This document shows, piece after piece, positions 1-8,636 of a stretch of DNA of 64,000 nucleotides. The position numbers and the translations under genes were made by a program. Each line of letters begins with the position of its first letter. The stretch's first letter is position 1. This DNA is from CAZSAT01 sp964604675. Lineage in GTDB: Bacteria; Myxococcota_A; UBA796; CAJQPC01. The stretch is taken from NCBI GenBank assembly GCA_964604675.1, contig CAZSAT010000004.1, positions 62,001-126,000 of the forward strand, given 5' to 3'. The notes under the pieces were generated by a model. That model saw only the letters and a program-made list of their open reading frames with translations, did no database searches and was not told where the DNA came from.

Positions 1-28
1 TTCTCGGGGCGGAGGGGGGTGCTGCCCG

Positions 29-946
29 CTAACCCGGGTCTCCGACGCGGCCCGCTCGTTCGCGGAGCCAGAGCTCGAGCAGGCCCTCCCGGAGGGTCGG
101 ACGGACCACGGTCATGCGGTCCACGTCGAGCGCGCGGAGCATTCCGCACCACAAGGCCGCGCCGTGCAGCAGGGAGTGGCGGCGGCGCAGGTCGACGCCC
201 GGCAAGGTGTGCAACCGGTCCGCGGGCGTGGTGGCCAGGCGGGCGAGCAGGCTGGTCAGCGTGGGGTTTGCAAGGGACGCGCCATCGACACGGTCGAGCC
301 CTGCCATGCGCGCCAGCGTGCGCGCCGTGCCGCCCGTTGCGACCAGGCGCTCCCACGGGTGACGTCCCGCCGCTGCTGCAACCGGGGCCAGCTCTGCAGC
401 CGCCAGGTCGATCAGGCGCTCGGGCGTCGCGAGCGCCCCCCGTGGCCAGGTGGCAGCCGCCCGCGCGTGGCCGACGGCGAAGGACGCCAGGAGCTCGGGG
501 TCGTCGCGTCCGTAGGCCAGCTCGGTGGAGCCGGCGCCCAGGTCCACGACGAGCGGCCGGGGGTGCGGTGGCACCCGCAGGCGCGAGCCGAGCCAGGTGA
601 CCAGCGCTTCCTCGTGCCCGCTGAGCACGCGAACAGGACACCCGAGGCGTTGCTCGGCCAGCTCGAGAAACGTCGGATCGTCCGCCTCGCGCAGCGCTGC
701 GGTGGCCCAACACACGCGGTGCCGAGCCCCCGCGCGGTCTGCGAGGTCGCGGAAGCGGGTCAGGGCTTCGAGCGCGGAACGGACCGCGTCGGGGTGCAGA
801 GGCTGGCCCGACAAGCCGCCGCGCGCGGCCAGGCTGGTGCCTTCCCGGTGGACCTCACCGAAGACGACCCGCCCGGCCTGGAGCTCGGCGAGCTGCAGGT
901 GGAGCGAGTGGCTGCCGAGGTCGACCGAGGCGATGACCTCGGTCAA
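29..946 (-). CDS. Ppx/GppA family phosphatase
   Basis: A 305-residue protein of the exopolyphosphatase / pppGpp phosphatase family (ASKHA ATPase fold). The N-terminal phosphate-1 loop reads IASVDLGSHSLHL (about residues 5-17) and the second glycine loop reads VVDLGAGSTELAYG, both diagnostic for the family. It has only the two ASKHA lobes and lacks the C-terminal HD-type domain of long Ppx proteins. By family it would hydrolyse terminal phosphates from polyphosphate or pppGpp in the cytoplasm; which substrate cannot be told from sequence. Its ATG overlaps the sixA stop by 4 nt (ATGA), so it is the last gene of a four-gene operon. Ppx next to a SixA-type phosphatase is a frequent pairing in bacteria. 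The stop is TAG at the left edge; positions 1-28 hold nothing recognisable. Confidence 0.88.
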   Translation of the reverse strand: MTEVIASVDLGSHSLHLQLAELQAGRVVFGEVHREGTSLAARGGLSGQPLHPDAVRSALEALTRFRDLADRAGARHRVCWATAALREADDPTFLELAEQRLGCPVRVLSGHEEALVTWLGSRLRVPPHPRPLVVDLGAGSTELAYGRDDPELLASFAVGHARAAATWPRGALATPERLIDLAAAELAPVAAAAGRHPWERLVATGGTARTLARMAGLDRVDGASLANPTLTSLLARLATTPADRLHTLPGVDLRRRHSLLHGAALWCGMLRALDVDRMTVVRPTLREGLLELWLRERAGRVGDPG

Positions 947-1416
947 CCGCGTCCTCCCGGCACGACCGTGGGTGGGAGGAAGAACTCGAGCTGCGCTGGA
1001 CCTCGGGGTGGCAGGCCCGTGACGCGGAAGCAGGCGACGCCTGCTCTCGGAAAGGGCATGGCGCCCGCGGCGCCCAACAGCGAGGCGCCGAGGAGGGCCA
1101 TGGTGGGCATGTGTCCGACGACGAGCGGATCCGCCAGGCCCAGCTGGCCCAGCATCCCGAGCAGCTCGTCGCCGCCTGCGAGCACCTCTTCGAGCTCCAG
1201 AAACGGCGCTTCCGTGAAGCGCTCGTGCACGATCTCGGCGGTCTGTCGCGCACGGACGAGGGGGCTGGACACCACGACGCCTGGGGTCCAGCCCATGCCC
1301 GCCAGCGTGTCGGCCACAGCCGCCACCACGCGCCGTCCTTCGGGCACGAGGTTGCGCGCCCGGTCGCTCTCCGCGAAGGACTCGGCGATGCCGTGCCGCA
1401 TCAGCGTGAGCTGCAT
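943..1416 (-). CDS. sixA: SixA-type phosphohistidine phosphatase
   Basis: A 157-residue histidine phosphatase superfamily (branch 1) protein, the usual SixA length. The catalytic RHG motif is at the N-terminus (LTLMRHGIAE, residues 4-13), followed by the conserved SSPLVRARQTAE segment. The second catalytic His lies in VVGHMP. The family removes phosphate from phosphohistidine, classically on ArcB or phosphotransferase proteins; the target here is unknown. The ATG shares one base with the stop of the upstream helical-repeat gene (TGATG), and the stop overlaps the Ppx start, so it is translationally coupled on both sides. Confidence 0.87.
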   Translation of the reverse strand: MQLTLMRHGIAESFAESDRARNLVPEGRRVVAAVADTLAGMGWTPGVVVSSPLVRARQTAEIVHERFTEAPFLELEEVLAGGDELLGMLGQLGLADPLVVGHMPTMALLGASLLGAAGAMPFPRAGVACFRVTGLPPRGPAQLEFFLPPTVVPGGRG

Positions 1417-2057
1417 CAGAAGACCTCGGGTGGGAAGACGTGGCCGACGACCCTCGCCGCGGCCGCTACGGCCGTGACGAGCTGGGCTTCTCCGGCACGG
1501 TCCGCCACGTCGCGTGCGCGTGTCAACCAGGCCGGCGCGTCCGCAGGGCTGCAGCGCACGAGCACGAGCAGGGCGAGCACCTCGGCGCGGGGCGACGGGG
1601 GCTGGTCGTCGAGGAGCGACCGCGCGAGCGCCGCCGCTTCACGACCACGCCCTCGGTCGGCGAGGGCATCTGCCTTCTTCAGGACCACGTCGGCGCGTTC
1701 CTGATCGCTGCGCGCGCCCACCAGCAGCACCGGAAGCGGTGTGTCGGCGAGGGTGGCGGCCGTGCGCTGGTGGGCCTCCAGGGCGGCCTGTCCCGCCTGG
1801 GTGGCCAGGATGCGATCCCGCAAGCTGCGCACCTCGCGAAGCCCGGTGGGGTCGTCGAGGCGCTTCACGGCCGCGGCGGCGCGGTGCGCCGTGTCGGCCG
1901 CCTCTGGCAGGCGATCGAGCTGGTAGAGCGCCTGGGCGCGCAGGCTGAGCGCTCGTGCGGCGAGCCGCTCCTCGTCGATCTCTGCCTGATCGAGGTGGGC
2001 CAGGGCTCGTTCGGGGTCCTTGGCCCGAAGCGCGTCCACCGCTGCCTTCAGGCTCAC
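1416..2057 (-). CDS. Helical-repeat (TPR-like) protein of unknown function
   Basis: A 213-residue Ala/Leu/Arg-rich protein starting at a GTG that overlaps the stop of the upstream adenosylhomocysteinase-like gene (GTGA). The first part, AAVDALRAKDPERALAHLD then LSLRAQALYQLDRLPEAAD, has the spacing of paired TPR helices. A second helical block follows (ALADRGRGREAAALARSLL). No signal peptide or membrane segment is seen. TPR-like proteins usually mediate protein contacts, and the tight coupling suggests it works with its upstream neighbour, but that is inference. No specific family is recognised. Confidence 0.72.
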   Translation of the reverse strand: MSLKAAVDALRAKDPERALAHLDQAEIDEERLAARALSLRAQALYQLDRLPEAADTAHRAAAAVKRLDDPTGLREVRSLRDRILATQAGQAALEAHQRTAATLADTPLPVLLVGARSDQERADVVLKKADALADRGRGREAAALARSLLDDQPPSPRAEVLALLVLVRCSPADAPAWLTRARDVADRAGEAQLVTAVAAAARVVGHVFPPEVF

Positions 2058-3199
2058 CGAGGGCCTTGCACCGCGCCCAGGGCGAGCGTGGCCACCTCGT
2101 CCTCGATGCTCGGCGGGAGCGCATGTTCGCCCGGGGTGACGCGGTTCGACACCAGCCACTCCAAGGTCAGCCCCATCGTGGCGAAGTGGAGCAGGACGGG
2201 CTCTGGCGAGCCGGCGTTGGTGACGATGTTGAGCGGGTGGCCCTGTCCCAGCACGCTCAGCCAGGCGCCGCCGGGCAGGCGGTAGCGGGTGCAGAGCCGG
2301 CCGAAGTCGACCGCGCGCTCCGAGACCTCGGGCAAGCCCGCCACGTCGATCTCGTCGCCCCCGTGCCCTGCGTTGACGAGCACCAGCCCCGAGCGAGCGC
2401 CGCGGAGGGTGTCGAGCTTGATGGCGCCGCTGACGCCGGTGGCCGTGACGAGGATCTCGGCCTGCGCGACCGCCTCGCCGAGCGTGGGCGTGGCGAAGCC
2501 ATCGTAGTGGGCGACGAGGCGCTGCACCGGATCCTTGTCGACCACCGCCACCACCGAACCCGCGGCGCGCGCGTACTTGGCGATGCCTTGGCCGACCGGT
2601 CCGTAGCCGACCACGGCGACGGTGCGTCCCGCCAGGTGCATGCCGGTGATCTCGCGCACGCTGTCCCACAGCCCCTCGCCCACGTGGCGGTTCTCGATGC
2701 TGGGCTTGAGCCGGCCGTCGTTCAGGTTCACCACGCCGAAGGGCAGGCGGTCGAGCTGCCGGAACCGCGTGACGCCCGTGCGGGTGATCTCCACGGCCGC
2801 CAGCAGGTCGGCCACCTGATCCCGGCGCTGGCTCAACAGGGTGCTGCACAGCTCGAAGCCCACGTCGGCGATGAGCACGGGTTCGTGGTCGAGCGCCGCC
2901 AGGTGGCGGTTGCGCAGGTCGCCACCGGTGTAGACCGCAACCCCCTGCTCGCGCAGCCAGTTCACCACGCCGAGATCGGTGGTGGCGGTGTTGGCGGCGG
3001 TGACGACCCAACGACCGCCGCCCAGCGCGAGCTCGCCCAGCAGCACGGCGGTGAGGCTGGTGAGGTGGGCGTTCACCGCGACGGTGAGATCTTCGAAGGG
3101 CCGGCGGGACGCCCATCGGTTGCCCAGCCGCGGCATCAGCGGGAAGAAGGTGTTGATCCGGCTGATCTCGGCCGCGGTCGCAGCTGCTGTCGCCGGCAC
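2054..3199 (-). CDS. Adenosylhomocysteinase-like NAD-binding protein (divergent paralogue)
   Basis: 381 residues, much shorter than the genuine enzyme encoded at 9633-11171 (512). The start is the GTG at 3197-3199, preceded by AGGAGG at good spacing. Recognisable pieces in SAH-hydrolase order are TAANTATTDLGVVNWLREQG, a central NLNDGRLKPSIENRHVGEG matching the NVNDSVTKSKFDN region of AhcY, a Rossmann loop GYGPVGQGIA (AhcY has GFGDVGKG), and NAGHGGDEIDV where AhcY has NIGHFDNEID. The N-terminal substrate-domain motifs HMTVQT and STQDH of AhcY are not found, so normal SAH hydrolysis is doubtful. It could be a dehydrogenase or hydrolase on a related thioether or nucleoside, or a regulatory homologue. 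It heads the operon with the TPR-like, sixA and Ppx genes and is divergent from lhr. Confidence 0.72.
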   Translation of the reverse strand: MPATAAATAAEISRINTFFPLMPRLGNRWASRRPFEDLTVAVNAHLTSLTAVLLGELALGGGRWVVTAANTATTDLGVVNWLREQGVAVYTGGDLRNRHLAALDHEPVLIADVGFELCSTLLSQRRDQVADLLAAVEITRTGVTRFRQLDRLPFGVVNLNDGRLKPSIENRHVGEGLWDSVREITGMHLAGRTVAVVGYGPVGQGIAKYARAAGSVVAVVDKDPVQRLVAHYDGFATPTLGEAVAQAEILVTATGVSGAIKLDTLRGARSGLVLVNAGHGGDEIDVAGLPEVSERAVDFGRLCTRYRLPGGAWLSVLGQGHPLNIVTNAGSPEPVLLHFATMGLTLEWLVSNRVTPGEHALPPSIEDEVATLALGAVQGPR

Positions 3200-3298
3200 G
3201 TCGCCTCCTCTGCAGGAGCTAACCCGGAGCTGGCCGGCCGGGTCCACCGTTTCTGCTGCCGGACACCTTCTGGCCCCAGGGGGAGATAGCCCCTGTCG

Positions 3299-6200
3299 AT
3301 GTCGATGGTGCAGGCCCTCCCGTTCTCGCCCCCTGTCCAGCGCTGGTTCGCCGACAGCTTCGAGGCCGCCACCGCCGTCCAGCTCCAGGGTTGGCCCGCC
3401 ATCGCAGGCGGCGAGCACGCCCTGTTGTGCGCCCCCACGGGGTCCGGCAAGACCCTCGCCGCCTTCTTGTGGTGCATCGACACCCTCACCGCGCGGCCGG
3501 CGCCGGAGCCCCCGGGCTGGCGCGTGGTGTACCTCTCGCCGCTGAAGGCGCTCGCCTACGACGTGGAGCGGAACCTTCGCGCACCCCTCGCCGGCGTGTT
3601 GAGGGCGTCGGAGGTCATGGGCACCCCTCGGCGCTCGCTGCAGGTCGATCTCCGCACGGGCGACACGCCGCAGAAGGAGCGCAGCCGGATGGGCCGTCGG
3701 CCCGGGGACGTGCTGATCACCACGCCGGAGTCGCTCTACCTGATGCTCGGCTCCAGGGTGCGCGAACACCTGGCCAACGTCGAGACGGTGATCGTCGACG
3801 AGATCCATGCCCTGGCGCCCAACAAGCGCGGAGCGCACCTCGCCCTGTCGCTCGAGCGGCTCTCCGTGCTCGCCGGGGATCCACAACGGATCGGGCTCTC
3901 GGCCACCCAGCGTCCGCTGAGCGAGGTCGCCCGCTACCTCGGCGGTGACCGGCCGGTCCGCATCGTCGACACGTCCCAACCTCCCGACATCGCGCTTTCG
4001 GTGGTCGTGCCCGTGCCCGACATGGAGCGCCCCGTCGCGCGCGACGTGAAGGGGCGCTCGGGTCCCCTGATGGGCGCGGAAGAGCTGGGCTCCGAGGAGC
4101 GCCGATCGATCTGGCCGTCGATCCATCCCCTGCTGCTCGAGCGCATCCGGACGGCCACGTCCACCATCGTCTTCACCAACAGCCGTCTGCTCTGTGAGCG
4201 GCTCTGCCAGAGCCTCAACGAGCTGGCCGGCACCGAGATCGCTCGCGCCCACCACGGGTCCATCGCCCGTCCGCAGCGGGTGCAGATCGAGGAGATGTTG
4301 AAGGCGGGGGAGCTCCCCGCGATCGTGGCCACGTCGTCGCTCGAGCTCGGCATCGACATGGGGGCGGTGGACCAGGTGCTGCTCGTGGAGTCGCCCGGCT
4401 CCGTGGCCCGCGGCCTGCAACGCATCGGGCGCGCCGGCCACCAGGTCGGCGAGCGCTCGGTCGGCCGGATCTTTCCCAAGTACAAGGGCGATCTGCTGGA
4501 AGCCACCGTGGTGGCGCGGCGCATGCTGGCCGGCGACATCGAGCCGATGAAGGTGCCTAGGAACTGCCTCGACGTGCTCGCCCAGCAGCTGGTGGCCCTC
4601 TGCGCCCAGCCGGGGTGGGTGCTCGACGACCTCGAGGCGTTGGTCAAGCGGGCCTACGGCTACGCGGAGATCTCGCGGGAGCTGCTGGTGGCGGTGCTCG
4701 ACATGCTCGCGGGCCGGTACCCCAGCCAGGCCTTCTCCGAGCTGCGGCCGCGGCTCTTGTGGGATCGCGACACCGACGTGCTCGAGACCCGGAAGGATGG
4801 CGCCCGCATCGCGCTGATCAACGGTGGGACCATCCCGGACCGGGGCCTCTACACCGTGGTCAGCGGGCAGGGGGGCGCTCGGATCGGCGAGCTCGACGAG
4901 GAGATGGTCTTCGAGACGCGCGTGGGCCAGACCATCATCCTGGGCGCCAGCTCGTGGCGGGTCGACGAGATCACCCGTGACCGTGTGGTCGTCTCGCCCG
5001 CGCCGGGCGAGCCCGGGCGGCTTCCGTTCTGGCGCGGGCAGGGGCCGGGACGTCCGGTCGAGCTCGGGCGGGCGATGGGCGCGTTCGTGCGGGATCTGGG
5101 GGACCAGGCGCCAGACGAGGCGGAGTCCTGGCTGATCGAGCACTGGCAGCTCGACGCCCTCGCGGCCGCCAACCTCGCCGGCTACGTCGCCGAACAGCAC
5201 GCCTCGACCGGGTCCCTGCCCACCGACCGCTGCGTGGTGGTCGAGCGCTTCCGCGACGAGCTGGGCGACTGGCGGGTCTGCATCCACTCGGCCTTCGGCG
5301 CCCGGGTCAACGCGCCCTGGTGCCTCGCGGTCGAAGCGCACCTGGCGCGTCAGCAGGGCTTCGAGGTGCAGTCCCTCTACACCGACGACGGCATCTCCCT
5401 GCGCTTCGCCGACGTCGAGGAGCTCCCACCGCTCGACGATCTCCTCCCCGACCCGGACGAGCTGGAGGACTTGATCGTCGAGCAGCTCAGCGACTCGGCG
5501 GTCTTCGCCTCCACGTTCCGCGAGTGCGCGGCGCGCGCCCTCCTGCTGCCACGCAAGATGCCGGGAAAGCGCACGCCGCTCTGGGCGCAGCGACTCCGCG
5601 CCCAGAACCTGCTGGCGGTGGTCCGGGACTACCCTGCGTTCCCCATCGTGCTGGAGACCTACCGGGAGTGCCTCCAGGATCTCTTCGACCTGCCGGCTCT
5701 GGTCGAGCTGCTGGGCGCGGTCCGCCGGCGGGACATCCGCGTGGTGGAGGTCGAGACGCCCTCGCCCTCACCCTTTGCCAGGAACCTGGTCTTTGCCTAC
5801 GTCGCCGCCTTCCTCTACGAAGGCGACGCGCCCCTGGCCGAGCGGCGGGCGCAGGCGCTCACCCTGGATCGCTCGTTGCTACGGGAGCTCCTGGGTCAGG
5901 ACGAGCTGCGAGAGCTCATCGATCCGGAGGTCGCCGACGAGCTGGAGGCGGAGCTCCAGAGCGTCGCACCGGGCTTCCAGGTACGCACCGTCGACGGCGC
6001 CTCCGACCTGCTGCGCCGTCTGGGTGAGCTGAGCCTGGACGAGCTCGTCGCGCGCTGCGATGGCGACGCGCAGGCCTGGCTGGCCGAGCTGGAGGCACGC
6101 CGCCGGGTGGTGCGCGTACGGGTCGCTGGTCGCGAGCGGCTGATCGCCGTCGAGGATTCGGGTCGCTACCGTGATGCGCTGGGGTCGGTGCCGCCGGCTG

Positions 6201-7666
6201 GTGTGCCGGCTGCGTTCCTGGAGCCCGTCGAGCTGCCGCTCGAGGACCTGGTGCTCCGCTTCGCCCGCACGCACGCGCCCTTCCGAGCGGATCGCGTCGC
6301 CGAACGCTGGGGCTTGTTGCCCTCCCAGGTGGAGGCCGTGCTGCGCGGGCTCGAGGCGCGGGGGTCCCTCGTGAACGGCCTCTCCAAGGGGGAGTGGGCC
6401 GATTCCCAGGTGCTTCGCCGGCTCAAGCGTCGCTGCCTCGCGGCGTTGCGCAACGAGATCGCTCCGGTGGAGGACGCGGCGCTGGGGCGCTTCCTGCCCG
6501 GCTGGCACGGCATCGGCTTCTCGCGCGGTGGGCTCGATCGACTCGACGAGGCGGTCGAGCAGCTCGAGGGGCTGGCGGTGCCGTTCAGCGTGCTGGAGGA
6601 GCGCCTGCTCCCAGCCAGGCTCCGCCATTACGAGCCGTCGATGCTCGACGAGCTCGGTGCCAGCGGGGAGCTGGTGTGGGTCGGCTGTGGCGCGCTCGGG
6701 CCGGGCGACGGCAAGATCGCGCTCTACCGGCGGGAGCGGGTGGCGGCCCTGCTCGAGCCCCCGGAGGTTCCCGACGATCTCTCGGCGGACGCGCGCTCGC
6801 TGCTGGTCGAGCTCGATGCCATCGGCGCCTGCTTCTTCGCGGAGCTCCGCGGGGTCGCTGGCCTCGAGGGGCAGCCGCTGCTCGACGCTCTGTGGGACCT
6901 GGTCTGGGCGGGGCTCGTCACCAACGACACCTTCCATCCGCTGCGGGCGTTGCGTCTCCGTGGGCGGGCCTCAGGTCGACGTCGTCGCACCCGCGGCGTG
7001 GGCGGTCGTTGGTCCCTGGTCGCCTCGCTGCTCCGCCGTCCCGCACCGCCCACCGAGCGAGCGTGGGCCCGCGTCCGCCTGCTGCTGGAGCGCTACGGCG
7101 TGGTCGGTCGGGAGATCGTGAAGGCCGAGGGCGTGGCCGGAGGCTTCTCCGCGCTCTACCCGGTGCTCCGGGCCATGGAGGAGTCCGGCAAGGTGCGTCG
7201 TGGCCACTTCGTGGAGGGCGTCCAGGGGGCCCAGTTCGCGGTGCCTGGCGCGGTCGACCGCCTCCGAGCCTGCCGGGTCGTGCCCGAGGCCCCCGAAGCC
7301 GTGGTCGTCGACGCGACCGACCCGGCCAACCCCTGGGGTGCGGCGCTGCCGTGGCCCGACACCGCGCTGGGCGCCGGTCGGCCGCGTCGGGTGGGCGGCG
7401 CCACGGTGGTGTTGGTCGATGGTCTCCCGCTCTTGTTCCTCGAGCGTGGTGGGCGCGCCGGCCTGATCTTCTCGGCCTTCCTCGACCCGCGTGCTGCCCA
7501 GGAAGGTCTGCGCGCGCTTCGTACCTGGATCAGCCGATCGCCCAAGGGGCAGCTCCACATCGAGCGCCTCGATGGCCGGCCCGCTCGCGAACACCCCGCT
7601 GCTGCCGCGTTCCGGGAGCTCGGCTTCTCCGGCGGTCACCGCGGGCTCATGCTGGAGGTGCTGTAG
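3299..7666 (+). CDS. lhr: ATP-dependent helicase Lhr, full length
   Basis: A 1455-residue superfamily 2 helicase matching the length class of full Lhr (core plus C-terminal domain). Motif I is APTGSGKT (residues 45-52), the DEAD-box variant is VDEIHAL near residue 166, motif III is SATQRP, and motif VI is QRIGRAGHQVG. The core is followed by the winged-helix and Lhr-specific domains and then the long C-terminal region (from about residue 860). The family translocates 3'-5' on DNA, unwinds DNA and RNA:DNA hybrids, and is linked to DNA repair; some Lhr proteins are glycosylase partners. Two in-frame ATGs (3299, 3305) are possible. A small hairpin of CAGGGG/CCCCTG (3277-3295) lies just before the start and includes the GGGGGAG that could serve as ribosome binding site. 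It appears monocistronic or paired with the following GDPD gene. Confidence 0.93.
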   Translation: MSMVQALPFSPPVQRWFADSFEAATAVQLQGWPAIAGGEHALLCAPTGSGKTLAAFLWCIDTLTARPAPEPPGWRVVYLSPLKALAYDVERNLRAPLAGVLRASEVMGTPRRSLQVDLRTGDTPQKERSRMGRRPGDVLITTPESLYLMLGSRVREHLANVETVIVDEIHALAPNKRGAHLALSLERLSVLAGDPQRIGLSATQRPLSEVARYLGGDRPVRIVDTSQPPDIALSVVVPVPDMERPVARDVKGRSGPLMGAEELGSEERRSIWPSIHPLLLERIRTATSTIVFTNSRLLCERLCQSLNELAGTEIARAHHGSIARPQRVQIEEMLKAGELPAIVATSSLELGIDMGAVDQVLLVESPGSVARGLQRIGRAGHQVGERSVGRIFPKYKGDLLEATVVARRMLAGDIEPMKVPRNCLDVLAQQLVALCAQPGWVLDDLEALVKRAYGYAEISRELLVAVLDMLAGRYPSQAFSELRPRLLWDRDTDVLETRKDGARIALINGGTIPDRGLYTVVSGQGGARIGELDEEMVFETRVGQTIILGASSWRVDEITRDRVVVSPAPGEPGRLPFWRGQGPGRPVELGRAMGAFVRDLGDQAPDEAESWLIEHWQLDALAAANLAGYVAEQHASTGSLPTDRCVVVERFRDELGDWRVCIHSAFGARVNAPWCLAVEAHLARQQGFEVQSLYTDDGISLRFADVEELPPLDDLLPDPDELEDLIVEQLSDSAVFASTFRECAARALLLPRKMPGKRTPLWAQRLRAQNLLAVVRDYPAFPIVLETYRECLQDLFDLPALVELLGAVRRRDIRVVEVETPSPSPFARNLVFAYVAAFLYEGDAPLAERRAQALTLDRSLLRELLGQDELRELIDPEVADELEAELQSVAPGFQVRTVDGASDLLRRLGELSLDELVARCDGDAQAWLAELEARRRVVRVRVAGRERLIAVEDSGRYRDALGSVPPAGVPAAFLEPVELPLEDLVLRFARTHAPFRADRVAERWGLLPSQVEAVLRGLEARGSLVNGLSKGEWADSQVLRRLKRRCLAALRNEIAPVEDAALGRFLPGWHGIGFSRGGLDRLDEAVEQLEGLAVPFSVLEERLLPARLRHYEPSMLDELGASGELVWVGCGALGPGDGKIALYRRERVAALLEPPEVPDDLSADARSLLVELDAIGACFFAELRGVAGLEGQPLLDALWDLVWAGLVTNDTFHPLRALRLRGRASGRRRRTRGVGGRWSLVASLLRRPAPPTERAWARVRLLLERYGVVGREIVKAEGVAGGFSALYPVLRAMEESGKVRRGHFVEGVQGAQFAVPGAVDRLRACRVVPEAPEAVVVDATDPANPWGAALPWPDTALGAGRPRRVGGATVVLVDGLPLLFLERGGRAGLIFSAFLDPRAAQEGLRALRTWISRSPKGQLHIERLDGRPAREHPAAAAFRELGFSGGHRGLMLEVL

Positions 7667-7713
7667 GCCCAGGGCTCTTGGAAGCCTTGCCCCCCAGGCG
7701 ATAGCGTGCCGGC

Positions 7714-8577
7714 ATGCGCCTCGTTCGCCGCCTCCTGCTCTCGATCGCCGCCGGCCTCAGCACGCTGTTCACAGCCTGTGCGTGGCACGGTCCGCGATCT
7801 GTTGACCACCTCTATGCGCCCGACGAGGTGCACATCATCGGTCACCGGGGCGCGCGCGAGCTGGCACCCGAGAACACGCTGGCCGGCTTCCGTGTGCCCG
7901 CGGACCTCGGCTACGGCTTCGAGCTCGACGTGATGCTCTCCAGCGACGGCGTCTGCGTGGTCATCCACGACGACGAGCTCGACCGGACGACCAGCGGCAC
8001 GGGCTTCGTCGACGAGGTCCCCTGGTCGACGATCCAGACCCTGGACGCTGGCACGCACTTCGCCACGCGCTTCGCGGGAGAGCCGGTGCCCGACCTGAGC
8101 ACCGTGCTCGTCGAGTTCGGGTCGAAGGTCGTGATCGACATCGAGATCAAGTCCCCCCGCGACAAGAGCACCCGGGCCGCGCTTGCGGCCGCGGTGGTCG
8201 GCGAGGTGGAACGAGCGGCCCTCGTCGACAGGGTGCTGATCACGAGCTTCGACCCCTTCTTGCTGGAGGAGGTGCGCCTCGCGAACGCGGAGATCCGGCG
8301 CGGACAACTCCTCGGCAGCTTCACCGGCGCCGACCTGAGCTTCGTCGAGAAGTACGTGCTGAAGAACCTGTTGCTCAACAAGCGGGCGCAACCCGACGTG
8401 CTGGCTGCCGAGTCCGCGTTCCTGAGCGCTGGCTACGTCCGGAGGATGCACAAGAAGGGCTACCGCGTGCTCGCGTGGACCGTGAACGACGAAGCGGAGA
8501 TGCGCGAGCTCGCGAGCTGGGGCGTGGACGGCCTCATCACCGACCGACCCGACGTGGCCACCGAGGTGCTGCGGTAG
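7714..8577 (+). CDS. Glycerophosphodiester phosphodiesterase, exported
   Basis: 287 residues. The N-terminus has Arg residues and a hydrophobic stretch ending in LFTAC, a plausible though imperfect lipobox. The GDPD domain begins with HIIGHRGARELAPENTLAG (catalytic His near residue 44 and the Glu-Asn pair), followed by ELDVMLSSDG and VVIHDDELDRTTSGTG with the second catalytic His, and VIDIEIK. The C-terminal VLAWTVNDEAEMRELASWGVDGLITD is typical. The family cleaves deacylated phospholipids such as glycerophosphocholine to glycerol-3-phosphate and an alcohol, with divalent metal. It follows lhr by 47 nt and is convergent with the SahR-like gene. Confidence 0.9.
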   Translation: MRLVRRLLLSIAAGLSTLFTACAWHGPRSVDHLYAPDEVHIIGHRGARELAPENTLAGFRVPADLGYGFELDVMLSSDGVCVVIHDDELDRTTSGTGFVDEVPWSTIQTLDAGTHFATRFAGEPVPDLSTVLVEFGSKVVIDIEIKSPRDKSTRAALAAAVVGEVERAALVDRVLITSFDPFLLEEVRLANAEIRRGQLLGSFTGADLSFVEKYVLKNLLLNKRAQPDVLAAESAFLSAGYVRRMHKKGYRVLAWTVNDEAEMRELASWGVDGLITDRPDVATEVLR

Positions 8578-8611
8578 CCGATCCAGGCCCAGCGCCAGGG
8601 CGACCAGCAGC

Positions 8612-8628
8612 GCACCACCTACTGGTGC
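8612..8628. terminator. Small hairpin between convergent genes
   Basis: GCACCA and TGGTGC form a perfect 6-bp stem around a 5-nt loop in the 59-nt gap between the convergent GDPD and SahR-like genes. There is no T-tract, so termination is only a guess from position. Confidence 0.3.
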
Positions 8629-8636
8629 CCTCGGTG

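Noticed and set aside
1416..5341. Very long minus-strand frames running antisense through lhr and neighbouring genes
   Set aside because: High-GC DNA leaves antisense frames open; their translations are Arg/Ala/Gly/Pro-rich low complexity without motifs. Real genes inside were cut to the parts with family signatures and ribosome binding sites.
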